Made by a program: the position numbers and the translations under genes. The notes below the pieces were generated by a model. The model saw only the letters and a program-made list of their open reading frames with translations, ran no database searches and was not told the DNA's origin. 64,000 bases of DNA from Mycobacterium gallinarum. GTDB taxonomy: Bacteria; Actinomycetota; Actinomycetes; Mycobacteriales; Mycobacteriaceae. Shown here one piece after another: positions 1-6,955 of this stretch; within the stretch, counting starts at the first letter, position 1; every line of letters begins with the position of its first letter. The stretch covers positions 3,782,001 to 3,846,000 of the forward strand of contig NZ_AP022601.1 in NCBI RefSeq assembly GCF_010726765.1, given 5' to 3'.

Positions 1-1
1 G

Positions 2-262
2 CTGACGTGGGACTGGAACGTCCCGCACGACTGGTACTGGACCTCCGAGGGCATCGTCGACGTCACGACCAACACCATGTACCCGTGGTCAGGCTCGCCG
101 CATCCGGCTTCACCGCCACCAGCTCCAGTCGGCGCGCCCCCGGCTCCGCTGCAACCGCCGCCGGGTATGCCGTTCTGCAGCCCGCGCGGATCGCTGATCA
201 TCATCCCGCCGATCTGCGACGAGATCGGCTATGACTGGCCGCCAGGCTCGCTGCGGCGCTAG
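2..262 (+). CDS. Small exported-type hypothetical protein, 5' truncated
   Basis: The reading frame is open from the window edge and ends at TAG 260-262, so the N-terminus is missing. The visible 86 residues begin LTWDWNVPHDW, continue through a Pro/Ala-rich linker and end with a PRGSLIIIPPICDEIG-like block containing two cysteines. The WDWNVPH segment resembles WDMNVCH in the protein at 575-925, which suggests tandem paralogs of a mycobacterial secreted family of unknown function. The stop codon shares the palindromic CTAG with the stop of the opposing gene at 259-525. No function can be assigned. Confidence 0.6.
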   Translation: MTWDWNVPHDWYWTSEGIVDVTTNTMYPWSGSPHPASPPPAPVGAPPAPLQPPPGMPFCSPRGSLIIIPPICDEIGYDWPPGSLRR

Positions 263-525
263 TTCCTGACTGTCGGGCTGTGGCCCACGGTGACACGAGG
301 TGTCCTGCGCGGCTGTTGACTTTGCGCCATCGCGAAGCACGCGCCGTAATGGCCACCCGTGCAGGTGATCCCGTTCATCGTCGGGGCGGGGCCACCGGAT
401 CTGTTCGTCGGGACGCCGTTGGCGTCGGTCGCCGGATACCCCGGAGTCGGCTCGGCGAGCGCGGCCGGCGCCGCGGCGATCAGGACAGCGCAGATTCCAC
501 CCACGATCAACGCTGATGACCACAT
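259..525 (-). CDS. Small exported cysteine-pair (Cx7C) protein
   Basis: An 88-residue protein starting MWSSALIVGG with a clear signal peptide of about 24 residues (hydrophobic core, then AALA before EPTPGY). The mature part carries a C-x7-C pair (CTGGHYGAC) followed by an A-Q-x-Q-Q stretch and ends HSPTVRN. The three tandem proteins at 20893-22145 have the same layout (C-x7-C, LAEEQQ, SSPTVTN), so this is probably a diverged member of that family. It lacks the first cysteine pair (CPxGExxDxFTTTC) of those relatives. Function unknown; a periplasmic or secreted location is inferred from the signal peptide. Confidence 0.65.
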   Translation of the reverse strand: MWSSALIVGGICAVLIAAAPAALAEPTPGYPATDANGVPTNRSGGPAPTMNGITCTGGHYGACFAMAQSQQPRRTPRVTVGHSPTVRN

Positions 526-574
526 ATCTGCAGGCTACGCCGATTTTGTGATTGTCCGTTCGAAAGGAACAGAG

Positions 575-925
575 ATGAACCGATTTTCACGGTTTGCAAC
601 GGCGCTCGCCGCATGCGCCGCCGTCGCGTCCGGAATGGGCGCCGCCACCGCAACCGCCCAGGGCGGATACACGTGGTGCCCCGGCCAACCGCTGCCGATG
701 CACGGCCTCGGCTGGGACATGAACGTGTGCCATACCTTCGTCACCGTCCCGATGGGCAAGGGCAACGTGCCGATGTTCGACGTGGACGGCAACGCGATGG
801 CCAGCTACCTGTGGATGGATTCCCCACCGCCGCCCATGGGTCCGCCGCCGCCGCCGGCTCCGCGGCCGGCGCATTGCCCGCCCTGGAACGTCATCGTCGG
901 GCCGTCGGAATGCGGCGGCCTCTAG
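575..925 (+). CDS. Exported proline-rich hypothetical protein
   Basis: A 116-residue protein. The ATG at 575 follows the purine-rich GAAAGGAAC at 561-569, and a signal peptide starts there (MNRFSRFATALAACAAV, cleavage near ATATAQ-GG), so this start is preferred to upstream in-frame codons. The mature region has four cysteines, a WDMNVCH motif and a run of prolines (PPPPMGPPPPPAP). The motif and proline-rich layout match the truncated protein at 2-262. It is probably secreted. No enzymatic motif is visible. Confidence 0.7.
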   Translation: MNRFSRFATALAACAAVASGMGAATATAQGGYTWCPGQPLPMHGLGWDMNVCHTFVTVPMGKGNVPMFDVDGNAMASYLWMDSPPPPMGPPPPPAPRPAHCPPWNVIVGPSECGGL

Positions 926-1230
926 AAGATCAGGCCGAGGCGCATAACATATGTCCAACTGTTCAGATGATGTGATAACTTGAACACGCGGACCGGCCGA
1001 GCGTGTCGTTGATGCAGCACATCACGTCCGACTTGCCCACCGGCAGGGGACGGCCGGTCCGCGTATAGGCGTGCGATTCAATCGAATTGGGCTCAGACGC
1101 ACGTCCGCTCGCCGCCGGGCTCATGCGCGAGGTGTCCGCCGACGGCAAGCTCCTCGACTAGCCGGCCCTGTCACATATCCCGGGCCTGCCCGGTCTTCGA
1201 GGTGTACCCGCAGAAACCGAAGGAGCCCAG
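926..1230. other. Intergenic region with possible gene debris
   Basis: About 305 bases without a convincing gene. It holds a perfect 14-bp inverted repeat (986-999 and 1051-1064) and a short plus-strand reading frame ending near 1160 (ARPLAAGLMREVSADGKLLD) that looks protein-like but has no start or ribosome site. It may be the tail of a decayed gene. The promoter of the cupin gene should lie in the right half. Confidence 0.35.
986..1064. repeat. 14-bp perfect inverted repeat with 51-nt spacer
   Basis: ACGCGGACCGGCCG at 986-999 is exactly reverse-complementary to CGGCCGGTCCGCGT at 1051-1064. The spacer is too long for a classical terminator. Possible roles are an RNA fold, a mobile-element footprint or chance in GC-rich DNA. 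Confidence 0.45.
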
Positions 1231-1650
1231 ATGACCACACCGAAGCAACGCAGCAACGCGTGGCAGACCGCGGTAACCGTGCTGCAGGAGGCCACGCCAC
1301 CGGACGTGGCCGCGGGTTCGCACGCGATGACCATCGCCGTGGAGTTCCCTCCCGGTGACCCCGGCACGCCGCCGCACCGTCACAGCGGGCCGGCGTTCGG
1401 CTATGTGCTCGAGGGCGAGATGCTGTTCGAACTCGAGGGTGAGGCGCCGCGGGTCGTCAAGGCCGGCGAGACGTTCTGGGAACCCGGCGGCGACGTCATT
1501 CACTACTCGGACGGCAATGCCCGTGACGACGTCAAGGTCCGCTTCCTCGTCACGATGCTGTGCGCTCCGGGTCAGCCGATGCTCACCCTCGTCGAAAATG
1601 ACGAACTGATCTCGCGCCGAGGCCAGCGTGTCCCAGTCGCCAAATCCTGA
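1231..1650 (+). CDS. Cupin-domain protein
   Basis: A 139-residue single-domain cupin. Cupin motif 1 is seen as TPPHRHSGPAFGYVLEGEM (His-x-His about residue 50, then a Gly-rich turn), and motif 2 lies near PGGDVIHYSDGN. The metal ligands of motif 1 are present, so a mononuclear metal site is likely. The ATG at 1231 has AAGGAG about 5 nt upstream. Small stand-alone cupins of this type act as dioxygenases, isomerases or binding proteins, and the substrate cannot be told from sequence. It stands alone with no clear operon partner. Confidence 0.8.
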   Translation: MTTPKQRSNAWQTAVTVLQEATPPDVAAGSHAMTIAVEFPPGDPGTPPHRHSGPAFGYVLEGEMLFELEGEAPRVVKAGETFWEPGGDVIHYSDGNARDDVKVRFLVTMLCAPGQPMLTLVENDELISRRGQRVPVAKS

Positions 1651-1668
1651 GTGAATAAGGAGATTCCG

Positions 1669-1719
1669 ATGTTCGGAATGCTGGTGCAGACCATACTCAG
1701 GATTCGCGCGCCTCGATGA
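1669..1719 (+). other. Sixteen-codon ORF with a strong ribosome site (possible 5' remnant)
   Basis: AATAAGGAGATTCCG precedes ATG 1669, a well-spaced Shine-Dalgarno, but the frame (MFGMLVQTILRIRAPR) stops at 1717-1719 inside the 3' end of the opposing dehydrogenase gene. It sits 18 nt after the cupin stop codon. Either it is a tiny translated peptide or the first codons of a gene whose remainder has been lost and replaced by the convergent gene. Confidence 0.3.
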
Positions 1720-2581
1720 CGACGCCCGCCGCGGCTTCGATCGGTTTGACGATCGACGTGAAGTCGGAGTCGGGCCCCTCCGCGGCCAGCGTGCTTTCCC
1801 ACAACTGAGCGATCGCGCCGGCCAACACGGTGTCCAGCCCCATCGACTTGGCCTCGTCGAGGTACAGCCGGACGTCCTTGACCATCAAACCGGTCGCGAA
1901 ACCGTAGTCGAATGTGCGCGGCAACACCGCCCGCGGAAACTTGTCGCGACTCGCGTGGGTCCCGCCCGAGCCCGCGTTGAGCACGTCGATCATCACCTGG
2001 GCGTCCAGGCCGGCCTTGACGCCCATCGCCAAGGCTTCCGCGGTGACCGCGAGCGATGATGCGGCGATCAGGTTGTTGACGAGCTTCATCGTCTGCGCCG
2101 CACCGGGTTTCGTGCTGATGAACATGGTACGGCCGATCGCGTCGAATGCGGGCGTGCATGCTTCGAACTCTGCGCGCGGCCCGGAAACCATCACCGCAAG
2201 CGTCCCCGCCTCGGCGCCGTGCACACCACCGCTGACCGGACTGTCGAGCGCGGCCACTCCGTGATCGGCCAACAGCGCGCTATTGCGTTGCGCTGTACGG
2301 CTTCCCACCGTGGAGAAGTCGACGAAGCGACGGATGGCCGAACCGCCCGCGACGGCCTCGGCGACATCGGTGGATGCCTGCGGCGTCGGCAGGCTGGCCA
2401 TCACGGTGGGCACCCGGCCGGCGACGTCGGCCGCGGATTTTGCGGCCTCGGCACCGCGCGCCACAGCGTCGTCGACGACGGCCGTTCGGGTGTCGAAGAC
2501 GACGACCCGATGTCCGACGGCCACCAGCCGGCACGCGATCGGGAACCCCATGTTCCCCAAGCCGATGAAGCCGACGTCCAT
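1697..2581 (-). CDS. NAD(P)-dependent beta-hydroxyacid dehydrogenase (3-hydroxyisobutyrate dehydrogenase-like)
   Basis: A 294-residue protein of the 6-phosphogluconate/3-hydroxyisobutyrate dehydrogenase superfamily. The N-terminus carries the Rossmann motif GFIGLGNMG, the substrate-binding motif appears as DSPVSGGVHGAEAGTLAVM near residues 112-130, and the catalytic lysine is in KLVNNLIAASS (about residue 165). Family members reduce or oxidise short beta-hydroxy acids such as hydroxyisobutyrate, tartronate semialdehyde or succinic semialdehyde. The exact substrate is not predictable. It lies 9 nt downstream of the CMD-family gene and is probably cotranscribed with it. A paralog is at 17881-18774. 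Confidence 0.85.
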   Translation of the reverse strand: MDVGFIGLGNMGFPIACRLVAVGHRVVVFDTRTAVVDDAVARGAEAAKSAADVAGRVPTVMASLPTPQASTDVAEAVAGGSAIRRFVDFSTVGSRTAQRNSALLADHGVAALDSPVSGGVHGAEAGTLAVMVSGPRAEFEACTPAFDAIGRTMFISTKPGAAQTMKLVNNLIAASSLAVTAEALAMGVKAGLDAQVMIDVLNAGSGGTHASRDKFPRAVLPRTFDYGFATGLMVKDVRLYLDEAKSMGLDTVLAGAIAQLWESTLAAEGPDSDFTSIVKPIEAAAGVVIEARES

Positions 2582-2590
2582 TCCGCGCTC

Positions 2591-2983
2591 CTAACTTTCT
2601 CCGGGGCCCTGTTCGATCTCGTCGAAGGCCGCTCGCGCGACGCGGAAGCTGTCGACGGCGGCGGGGACCCCGCCGTAGATCGCCACCTGCAGAAGGATCT
2701 CCCGAATCTCCTCGCGTGTGACGCCATTGGTGAGCGCACCTTTGACGTGGGTCTTCAACTCGTTCGGCCGATTCAGCACGGCGAGCATCGCGAGGTTGAG
2801 CATGCTGCGCGTCTTCGGTGGCAGACCCTCGCGACCCCACACCGCACCCCAGCAGTACTCGGTCACCAGATCCTGCAAGGGTCCCGAGAAGTCGTCGGCA
2901 TTGGCCATCGCCTTGGCGACGTACGCCTCGCCGAGGACCGCGGCGCGGATCTCCCGGCCCTTGTCAAAGGTGTTCTGGTTCAC
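2591..2983 (-). CDS. Carboxymuconolactone decarboxylase (CMD) family protein
   Basis: A 130-residue protein with the CMD fold signature: a REEIREILLQVAIYGGVPAA segment near residues 93-113 and an upstream SMLNLAMLAVLNRP helix. The size matches PcaC-type 4-carboxymuconolactone decarboxylases of the beta-ketoadipate pathway. No AhpD-type CxxC is present, so peroxidase activity is unlikely. It heads a two-gene operon with the downstream dehydrogenase, divergent from the gene at 3036. No other protocatechuate-pathway genes are nearby, so the PcaC role is only possible. Confidence 0.8.
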   Translation of the reverse strand: MNQNTFDKGREIRAAVLGEAYVAKAMANADDFSGPLQDLVTEYCWGAVWGREGLPPKTRSMLNLAMLAVLNRPNELKTHVKGALTNGVTREEIREILLQVAIYGGVPAAVDSFRVARAAFDEIEQGPGES

Positions 2984-3035
2984 GCTCTGCCTCCCTTTTC
3001 GCCGATTCTTGCAGTCGAGCCGTTAACGTTGCGCC

Positions 3036-3710
3036 GTGGGGAACTCGCAGGACCCGCTCGACCGCGTCGCCGGGCTCGCATCCGGCGCTGCCCGGTTCTG
3101 GCTTCGCACGTCGATACGAACCCAGGAACAGCTGATGGGCTGGCTCGGCGACGATTCCGACAAACCCGCATCCCCGCCCGAGCGCCCGGAGCCGACCGCC
3201 CCCGACCCACCACAGGCCGACGGCCTCGGGTCGAAGATGCGGAACCTGCTCGACCGTGCACTCGACAACAGCACGAGTAGCAGCCAGGTCGAACTGTTTC
3301 ACCACATCCTCGACCAGTTGGTCGCCGACGAAGCGCGCATCATCAGCGCGCTCTCCGACGGCTCGTCATCGCCGTTGGTGACCGTGCACGACTGGGTTCG
3401 ACGCGCCGCGCCCGGCCGCGCGGTCCTGGAGAACGCCTCGCTCATCGGCCGTACGGCCAATGTCGCGTTGCCCGCGATGGTCCCCACCTACGTCAGCCAT
3501 CTACTGTCGTTGGGGTTGGTCGAGATCGGTCCCGAGGATCCCGATCTGAAGGACGACTACGAGGTGCTGCTGGCGGAGACCGCGGTACTGGACGCAATCA
3601 AGAGAGCCTCTCGCGGCCCTCTGGTCGCAAAGGTCGACAAGTTCACCCTGTCACTGTCCGGGCTCGGCAAGTCGTTGTGGGAAGCGACGATGCAGCAGGG
3701 CGGCACGTGA
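3036..3710 (+). CDS. DUF4393 (Abi-alpha-like) family protein
   Basis: A 224-residue protein with a variable, Pro-rich stretch at about residues 43-65 and then a conserved helical region. Segments such as VELFHHILDQLVADEARIIS (about 85-105) and a C-terminal VAKVDKFTLSLSGLGKSLWEA fit DUF4393, a family that includes Abi-alpha-like proteins. The start is GTG 3036; the ribosome site is weak. The stop overlaps the GTG of the next gene (GTGA at 3707-3710), so translation is coupled to the DUF445 protein. Function is unknown. The Abi name comes from remote relatives and does not prove phage defence. Confidence 0.6.
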   Translation: MGNSQDPLDRVAGLASGAARFWLRTSIRTQEQLMGWLGDDSDKPASPPERPEPTAPDPPQADGLGSKMRNLLDRALDNSTSSSQVELFHHILDQLVADEARIISALSDGSSSPLVTVHDWVRRAAPGRAVLENASLIGRTANVALPAMVPTYVSHLLSLGLVEIGPEDPDLKDDYEVLLAETAVLDAIKRASRGPLVAKVDKFTLSLSGLGKSLWEATMQQGGT

Positions 3711-4969
3711 GCGATCTCGTTGTCGCCATGCAGTCCTGGGCAGAGATCAAGAACGACTTCGGCGCCAACTGGCTGATCTACCTGTCGATGCCACTCGTGG
3801 CCGCATTTGTCGGCTGGGGCACCAAAATTGTTGCGCTGGAGATGATCTACCGCCCACTCGAGTTCAAGGGCATCGGACCGATCGGCTGGCAGGGCATTGT
3901 GCCGCGGCGCGCGGGCAAGGTCGGATCCAAGACCATCGAGTTGCTTACCACGAACCTGCTCAAACCCGAAGAGCTGCTGGAGCGAATCGACGCCGCGGAG
4001 GCGGTCGAGGCCTTGCGCGGCCCATTGGTCGAGGCCATCGACGAGATCACGCGCGACCTCGCCGAGCAGATTCGCCCCGGCCTGTGGGACTCACTGCCCG
4101 ACCCCGCCCGCAGGGCCATCCAGGATCGGATTCAGGCGCAGGCGCCCAAGGTCACCGAGAACATGCTCAACGAGATGAAGTCGGACCTGAGCCGCTACGT
4201 CGATCTGCAGTTTCTCGCGGTCACCACGTTGGTGCGCAACAAAGAGAAGCTCAACAAGCTGATGCGCGGTGTCAGCGACGACGCGATGGCCTTCGTCCGG
4301 CGCAGCGGAATCTACTTCGGCCTCGCCATCGGTCTGGTGCAGATGATCGCGTGGGCCCTGTTCAAGAACCCGTGGATCATGCCGGCGTTCGGTTTCGCCG
4401 TCGGCTTCCTGTCTGACTACATCGCGCTCAACATGTTGTTCCGGCCCGTGCACGAGAAGAAGTTCTTGGGCTTCATCCCGTTTCAGGGGATGCTGCACGC
4501 CCAGCGCGAGAAGATCACGCGGGACTACGCCAAGATCCTCGCCGACGATCTGTTCTCACCGGAGATTCTCTTCGACGGCATTCTCAAGGGTCCCGGCTCG
4601 GACAAATTGTTCGCGCTGGCCGCCAAGGAGACCGAGGCCGCCATCGACGCACAGACGGGGATCGCGGGCCCGCTCGTTGTGCTCGCCGTCGGCACGAAAC
4701 GCTATCGCGCCCTCAAGGATCGGGTGGTCGGGCTCGTGCTCGAGCGTCTGCCGTCGACACTGCTCGAAGCACAGGACTACGCGACGAGCGTGATAGACCT
4801 CGAGAACACCATCGTCGAGAAGATGGACCAGCTCACGAACGAAGAATACGAGTCGATTCTGCGGCCGATCTTCAAAGACGACGAGCCGTTGATGATCACC
4901 GTTGGCGGTATCCTCGGCGGCGTGGTCGGCGAGGTGCAGGTGCTCATCATCGAACAGTTCGGGCATTGA
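3707..4969 (+). CDS. DUF445 family membrane protein
   Basis: A 420-residue protein. GTG 3707 overlaps the preceding stop by 4 nt and is preferred to an in-frame codon at 3677 inside the upstream gene. The N-terminal membrane segment (WLIYLSMPLVAAFVGWG) is followed by a motif typical of DUF445 (YRPLEFKGIG). A long helical region comes next, then a second hydrophobic block (about 205-250) with a repeat of the motif (FRPVHEKKFLG), and a hydrophobic C-terminus near VGGILGGVVGEVQ. DUF445 proteins are inner-membrane proteins of unknown function. The coupling with the DUF4393 protein suggests a shared role. Confidence 0.75.
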   Translation: MSDLVVAMQSWAEIKNDFGANWLIYLSMPLVAAFVGWGTKIVALEMIYRPLEFKGIGPIGWQGIVPRRAGKVGSKTIELLTTNLLKPEELLERIDAAEAVEALRGPLVEAIDEITRDLAEQIRPGLWDSLPDPARRAIQDRIQAQAPKVTENMLNEMKSDLSRYVDLQFLAVTTLVRNKEKLNKLMRGVSDDAMAFVRRSGIYFGLAIGLVQMIAWALFKNPWIMPAFGFAVGFLSDYIALNMLFRPVHEKKFLGFIPFQGMLHAQREKITRDYAKILADDLFSPEILFDGILKGPGSDKLFALAAKETEAAIDAQTGIAGPLVVLAVGTKRYRALKDRVVGLVLERLPSTLLEAQDYATSVIDLENTIVEKMDQLTNEEYESILRPIFKDDEPLMITVGGILGGVVGEVQVLIIEQFGH

Positions 4970-4983
4970 TCCAGATCACATGA

Positions 4984-5002
4984 GCGCGTGCGTTTTACGC
5001 GC
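4984..5002. terminator. Candidate bidirectional hairpin between convergent genes
   Basis: GCGCGT (4984-4989) pairs with ACGCGC (4997-5002) across a loop GCGTTTT. It lies in the 47-nt gap between the DUF445 gene and the convergent tetR gene. The stem is short and there is no extended T-run, so this is a weak candidate. Confidence 0.35.
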
Positions 5003-5016
5003 GCGCAGGAGTAGAA

Positions 5017-5649
5017 CTAGGGCCAGCTGTTCGACGAGGGCTCGAAGCGCAGCGGTACCGCGCGCGGGAGGGTGCGTTGCCGAGCTCCCGTCGATATCGA
5101 GTCGATGAGCAGAGCGACGTAACGCCGCCAACCGTCGCTGTCGGAATCCATCGTCGACAGCACGCCGTAGAGCATCGCGATGAAGCGGGGCAAGTCGTCG
5201 GCAACCACGTCGGCCCGGATCACTCCCGCTTTCCGGCCGCGCGCGACAAGCCTGTCCAGGGCGTCGTTCAGCTCGGCCGAGACGTCGGACCGCAGCGCGC
5301 CCGCACGACGCGCCGCGGTCAGCATGTGGTGCTCGCGGGCCCCCAGGGAGATCGCCGCCTCGATCAACGCGACCAGTCCGCGCATCGGGTCCTTGTCGCC
5401 AAGGGCCTTCTCGATCACCGGGGTGAGGTTCTCGGCGATGCTCTGGTCCAGTGCGGCGTTGATCAGGTCGCCCTTGGTGGGAAATCGCCGATACAGCGTC
5501 CGCTCGCCGACGCCCGCGCGGCGGGCGATGGCCTCCATCGGCGCCTCGGCCCCCAGTTCGCCGTAGACGTCGCGCGCTGCGCGAAGAATGCGCTCCGCGT
5601 TGCGCGCCGCGTCGGCGCGCAACGGCCGATCGGCGATGTCGGTCATCAT
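5017..5649 (-). CDS. TetR-family transcriptional regulator
   Basis: A 210-residue protein with an N-terminal TetR helix-turn-helix (residues about 15-60: ERILRAARDVYGELG, AIARRAGVGERTLYRRFPTK). The C-terminal ligand-binding part matches the usual length. It is transcribed away from the P450-SDR operon, and the shared intergenic region carries repeated TGACA(G/C)TTGAC elements, so it very probably represses that operon and itself. The inducer is unknown and may be the P450 substrate. Confidence 0.88.
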   Translation of the reverse strand: MMTDIADRPLRADAARNAERILRAARDVYGELGAEAPMEAIARRAGVGERTLYRRFPTKGDLINAALDQSIAENLTPVIEKALGDKDPMRGLVALIEAAISLGAREHHMLTAARRAGALRSDVSAELNDALDRLVARGRKAGVIRADVVADDLPRFIAMLYGVLSTMDSDSDGWRRYVALLIDSISTGARQRTLPRAVPLRFEPSSNSWP

Positions 5650-5659
5650 CCCAGTCTAT

Positions 5660-5727
5660 CTGACAGTTGACTGCCACTCCGCTGGGTCCTACCCTCGGGA
5701 CTAACTGTCAGGACACTGACACTTGAC
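5660..5727. promoter_or_regulatory. Probable TetR operator region
   Basis: CTGACAGTT at 5660-5668 and AACTGTCAG at 5703-5711 form a perfect 9-bp inverted repeat. TGACAGTTGAC (5661-5671) recurs as TGACACTTGAC (5717-5727) with one mismatch. The elements occupy the short gap between tetR and the P450 gene, the expected place for an autoregulated divergent promoter. Confidence 0.6.
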
Positions 5728-5740
5728 GGAAACGCCGGTG

Positions 5741-6955
5741 ATGACAAGCACTTCCACAGCCACAGAGTCCGACCTCCCCGCCATCCCCGCTGCGCGCTCG
5801 GCGACCTGCCCGTTGCGCCCGCCTGCAGAGTTCGCGCAATGGCGCGACGAGCCCGGCCTGCGACGGGCGATCTATCAGGGCAGGCCGACGTGGGTAGTCA
5901 GCCGATACGAAGACATCCGGGCCGCGCTCGTCGATCCCCGGCTGTCCGCCGAAACCATTCCATCCGAAATGATGCCGAAGGACAGCGAGAACAGGACGCC
6001 GATCATGTTCGCGCGCGTCGACGATCCCGAACACCATCGCATCCGGCGAATGCTGACCAGAGACTTCACCTTCCGGCGCGTCGACGGCATGCGACAGCAG
6101 ATCCAGGAGATCGTCGATCACTATCTCGACGCGATGCTCGACGCCGGCCCGCCGGCCGATCTCGTGCGCGCCTTCGCGTTGCCGGTGCCCTCGCTCGTCA
6201 TCGCGCACCTGCTCGGCGTACCCGGCGACGACCTCGAAATGTTCCACCGTCACACGACGGTCGGGTTGGACGTTCGCACCTCCGACGAAGAGAAGGCGAA
6301 GGCCTTCGGGGAGATGTTCGCCTACATCGCCGAGCTGGTCGAGCGCAAGAAGCACGAGCCCGGTGACGATCTGCTCAGCCGACTCGTCACCGATCATGTG
6401 GTGACCGGCGACATCAGCCCAGAGACCGCTACCGTCACCGGCGCGATCATGATGCAGGCCGGTCACGAGACGACGGCGAACATGATCGCCCTGGGAACCG
6501 TTGCGCTGATGGAACATCGGGAGATGTTCGAGCTGCTCGGGCATACCGACGACCAGTCGGTGATCGCCAAGATCGTCGAGGAATTGTTGCGCTACCTTGC
6601 CATCGTGCACAGCCAGGTCGACCGGATCGCGACCGAAGATCTCATCCTCGGCGGACAACAGATCCACGCCGGCGACTGGCTGGTGATGAACTTGCCCGCC
6701 GGAAACTGGGATCCCGACTTCGTCGACAACCCAGATGTACTCGATGGTGACCGAAATGCGCGCGGCCACTTGGGTTTCGGTTACGGCGTGCATAGTTGCA
6801 TCGGTGCGAACCTCGCCCGGGTGGAGATGCAGATCGCGTTCGCGACGTTGGCGCGACGAGTGCCGGGACTGCGACTGGCTGTGGACGTGGAAGAGCTGAG
6901 ATTCAAGGGCGAATCCGGTATCTACGGCATGAAAGAGCTTCCGGTCACGTGGTGA
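5741..6955 (+). CDS. Cytochrome P450
   Basis: A 404-residue bacterial P450. The I-helix motif AGHETTANM (about residue 238), the K-helix ExxR-type segment EELLRYL and the heme-binding loop FGYGVHSCIGANLAR with the axial cysteine near 350 are all visible. The ATG at 5741 is chosen; an in-frame TTG at 5723 lies in the putative operator. It overlaps the following SDR by 4 nt or slightly more, so the two form an operon in which a hydroxylated product may be oxidised to a ketone. No redox partner is adjacent. The substrate cannot be inferred; the family layout resembles mycobacterial P450s acting on terpenoid or fatty substrates. Confidence 0.88.
   Translation: MTSTSTATESDLPAIPAARSATCPLRPPAEFAQWRDEPGLRRAIYQGRPTWVVSRYEDIRAALVDPRLSAETIPSEMMPKDSENRTPIMFARVDDPEHHRIRRMLTRDFTFRRVDGMRQQIQEIVDHYLDAMLDAGPPADLVRAFALPVPSLVIAHLLGVPGDDLEMFHRHTTVGLDVRTSDEEKAKAFGEMFAYIAELVERKKHEPGDDLLSRLVTDHVVTGDISPETATVTGAIMMQAGHETTANMIALGTVALMEHREMFELLGHTDDQSVIAKIVEELLRYLAIVHSQVDRIATEDLILGGQQIHAGDWLVMNLPAGNWDPDFVDNPDVLDGDRNARGHLGFGYGVHSCIGANLARVEMQIAFATLARRVPGLRLAVDVEELRFKGESGIYGMKELPVTW

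Noticed and set aside
2219..3280. Long plus-strand open frame of 353 codons
   Set aside because: It is antisense to the dehydrogenase and CMD genes and has the Arg/His-rich composition of a GC-driven shadow frame.
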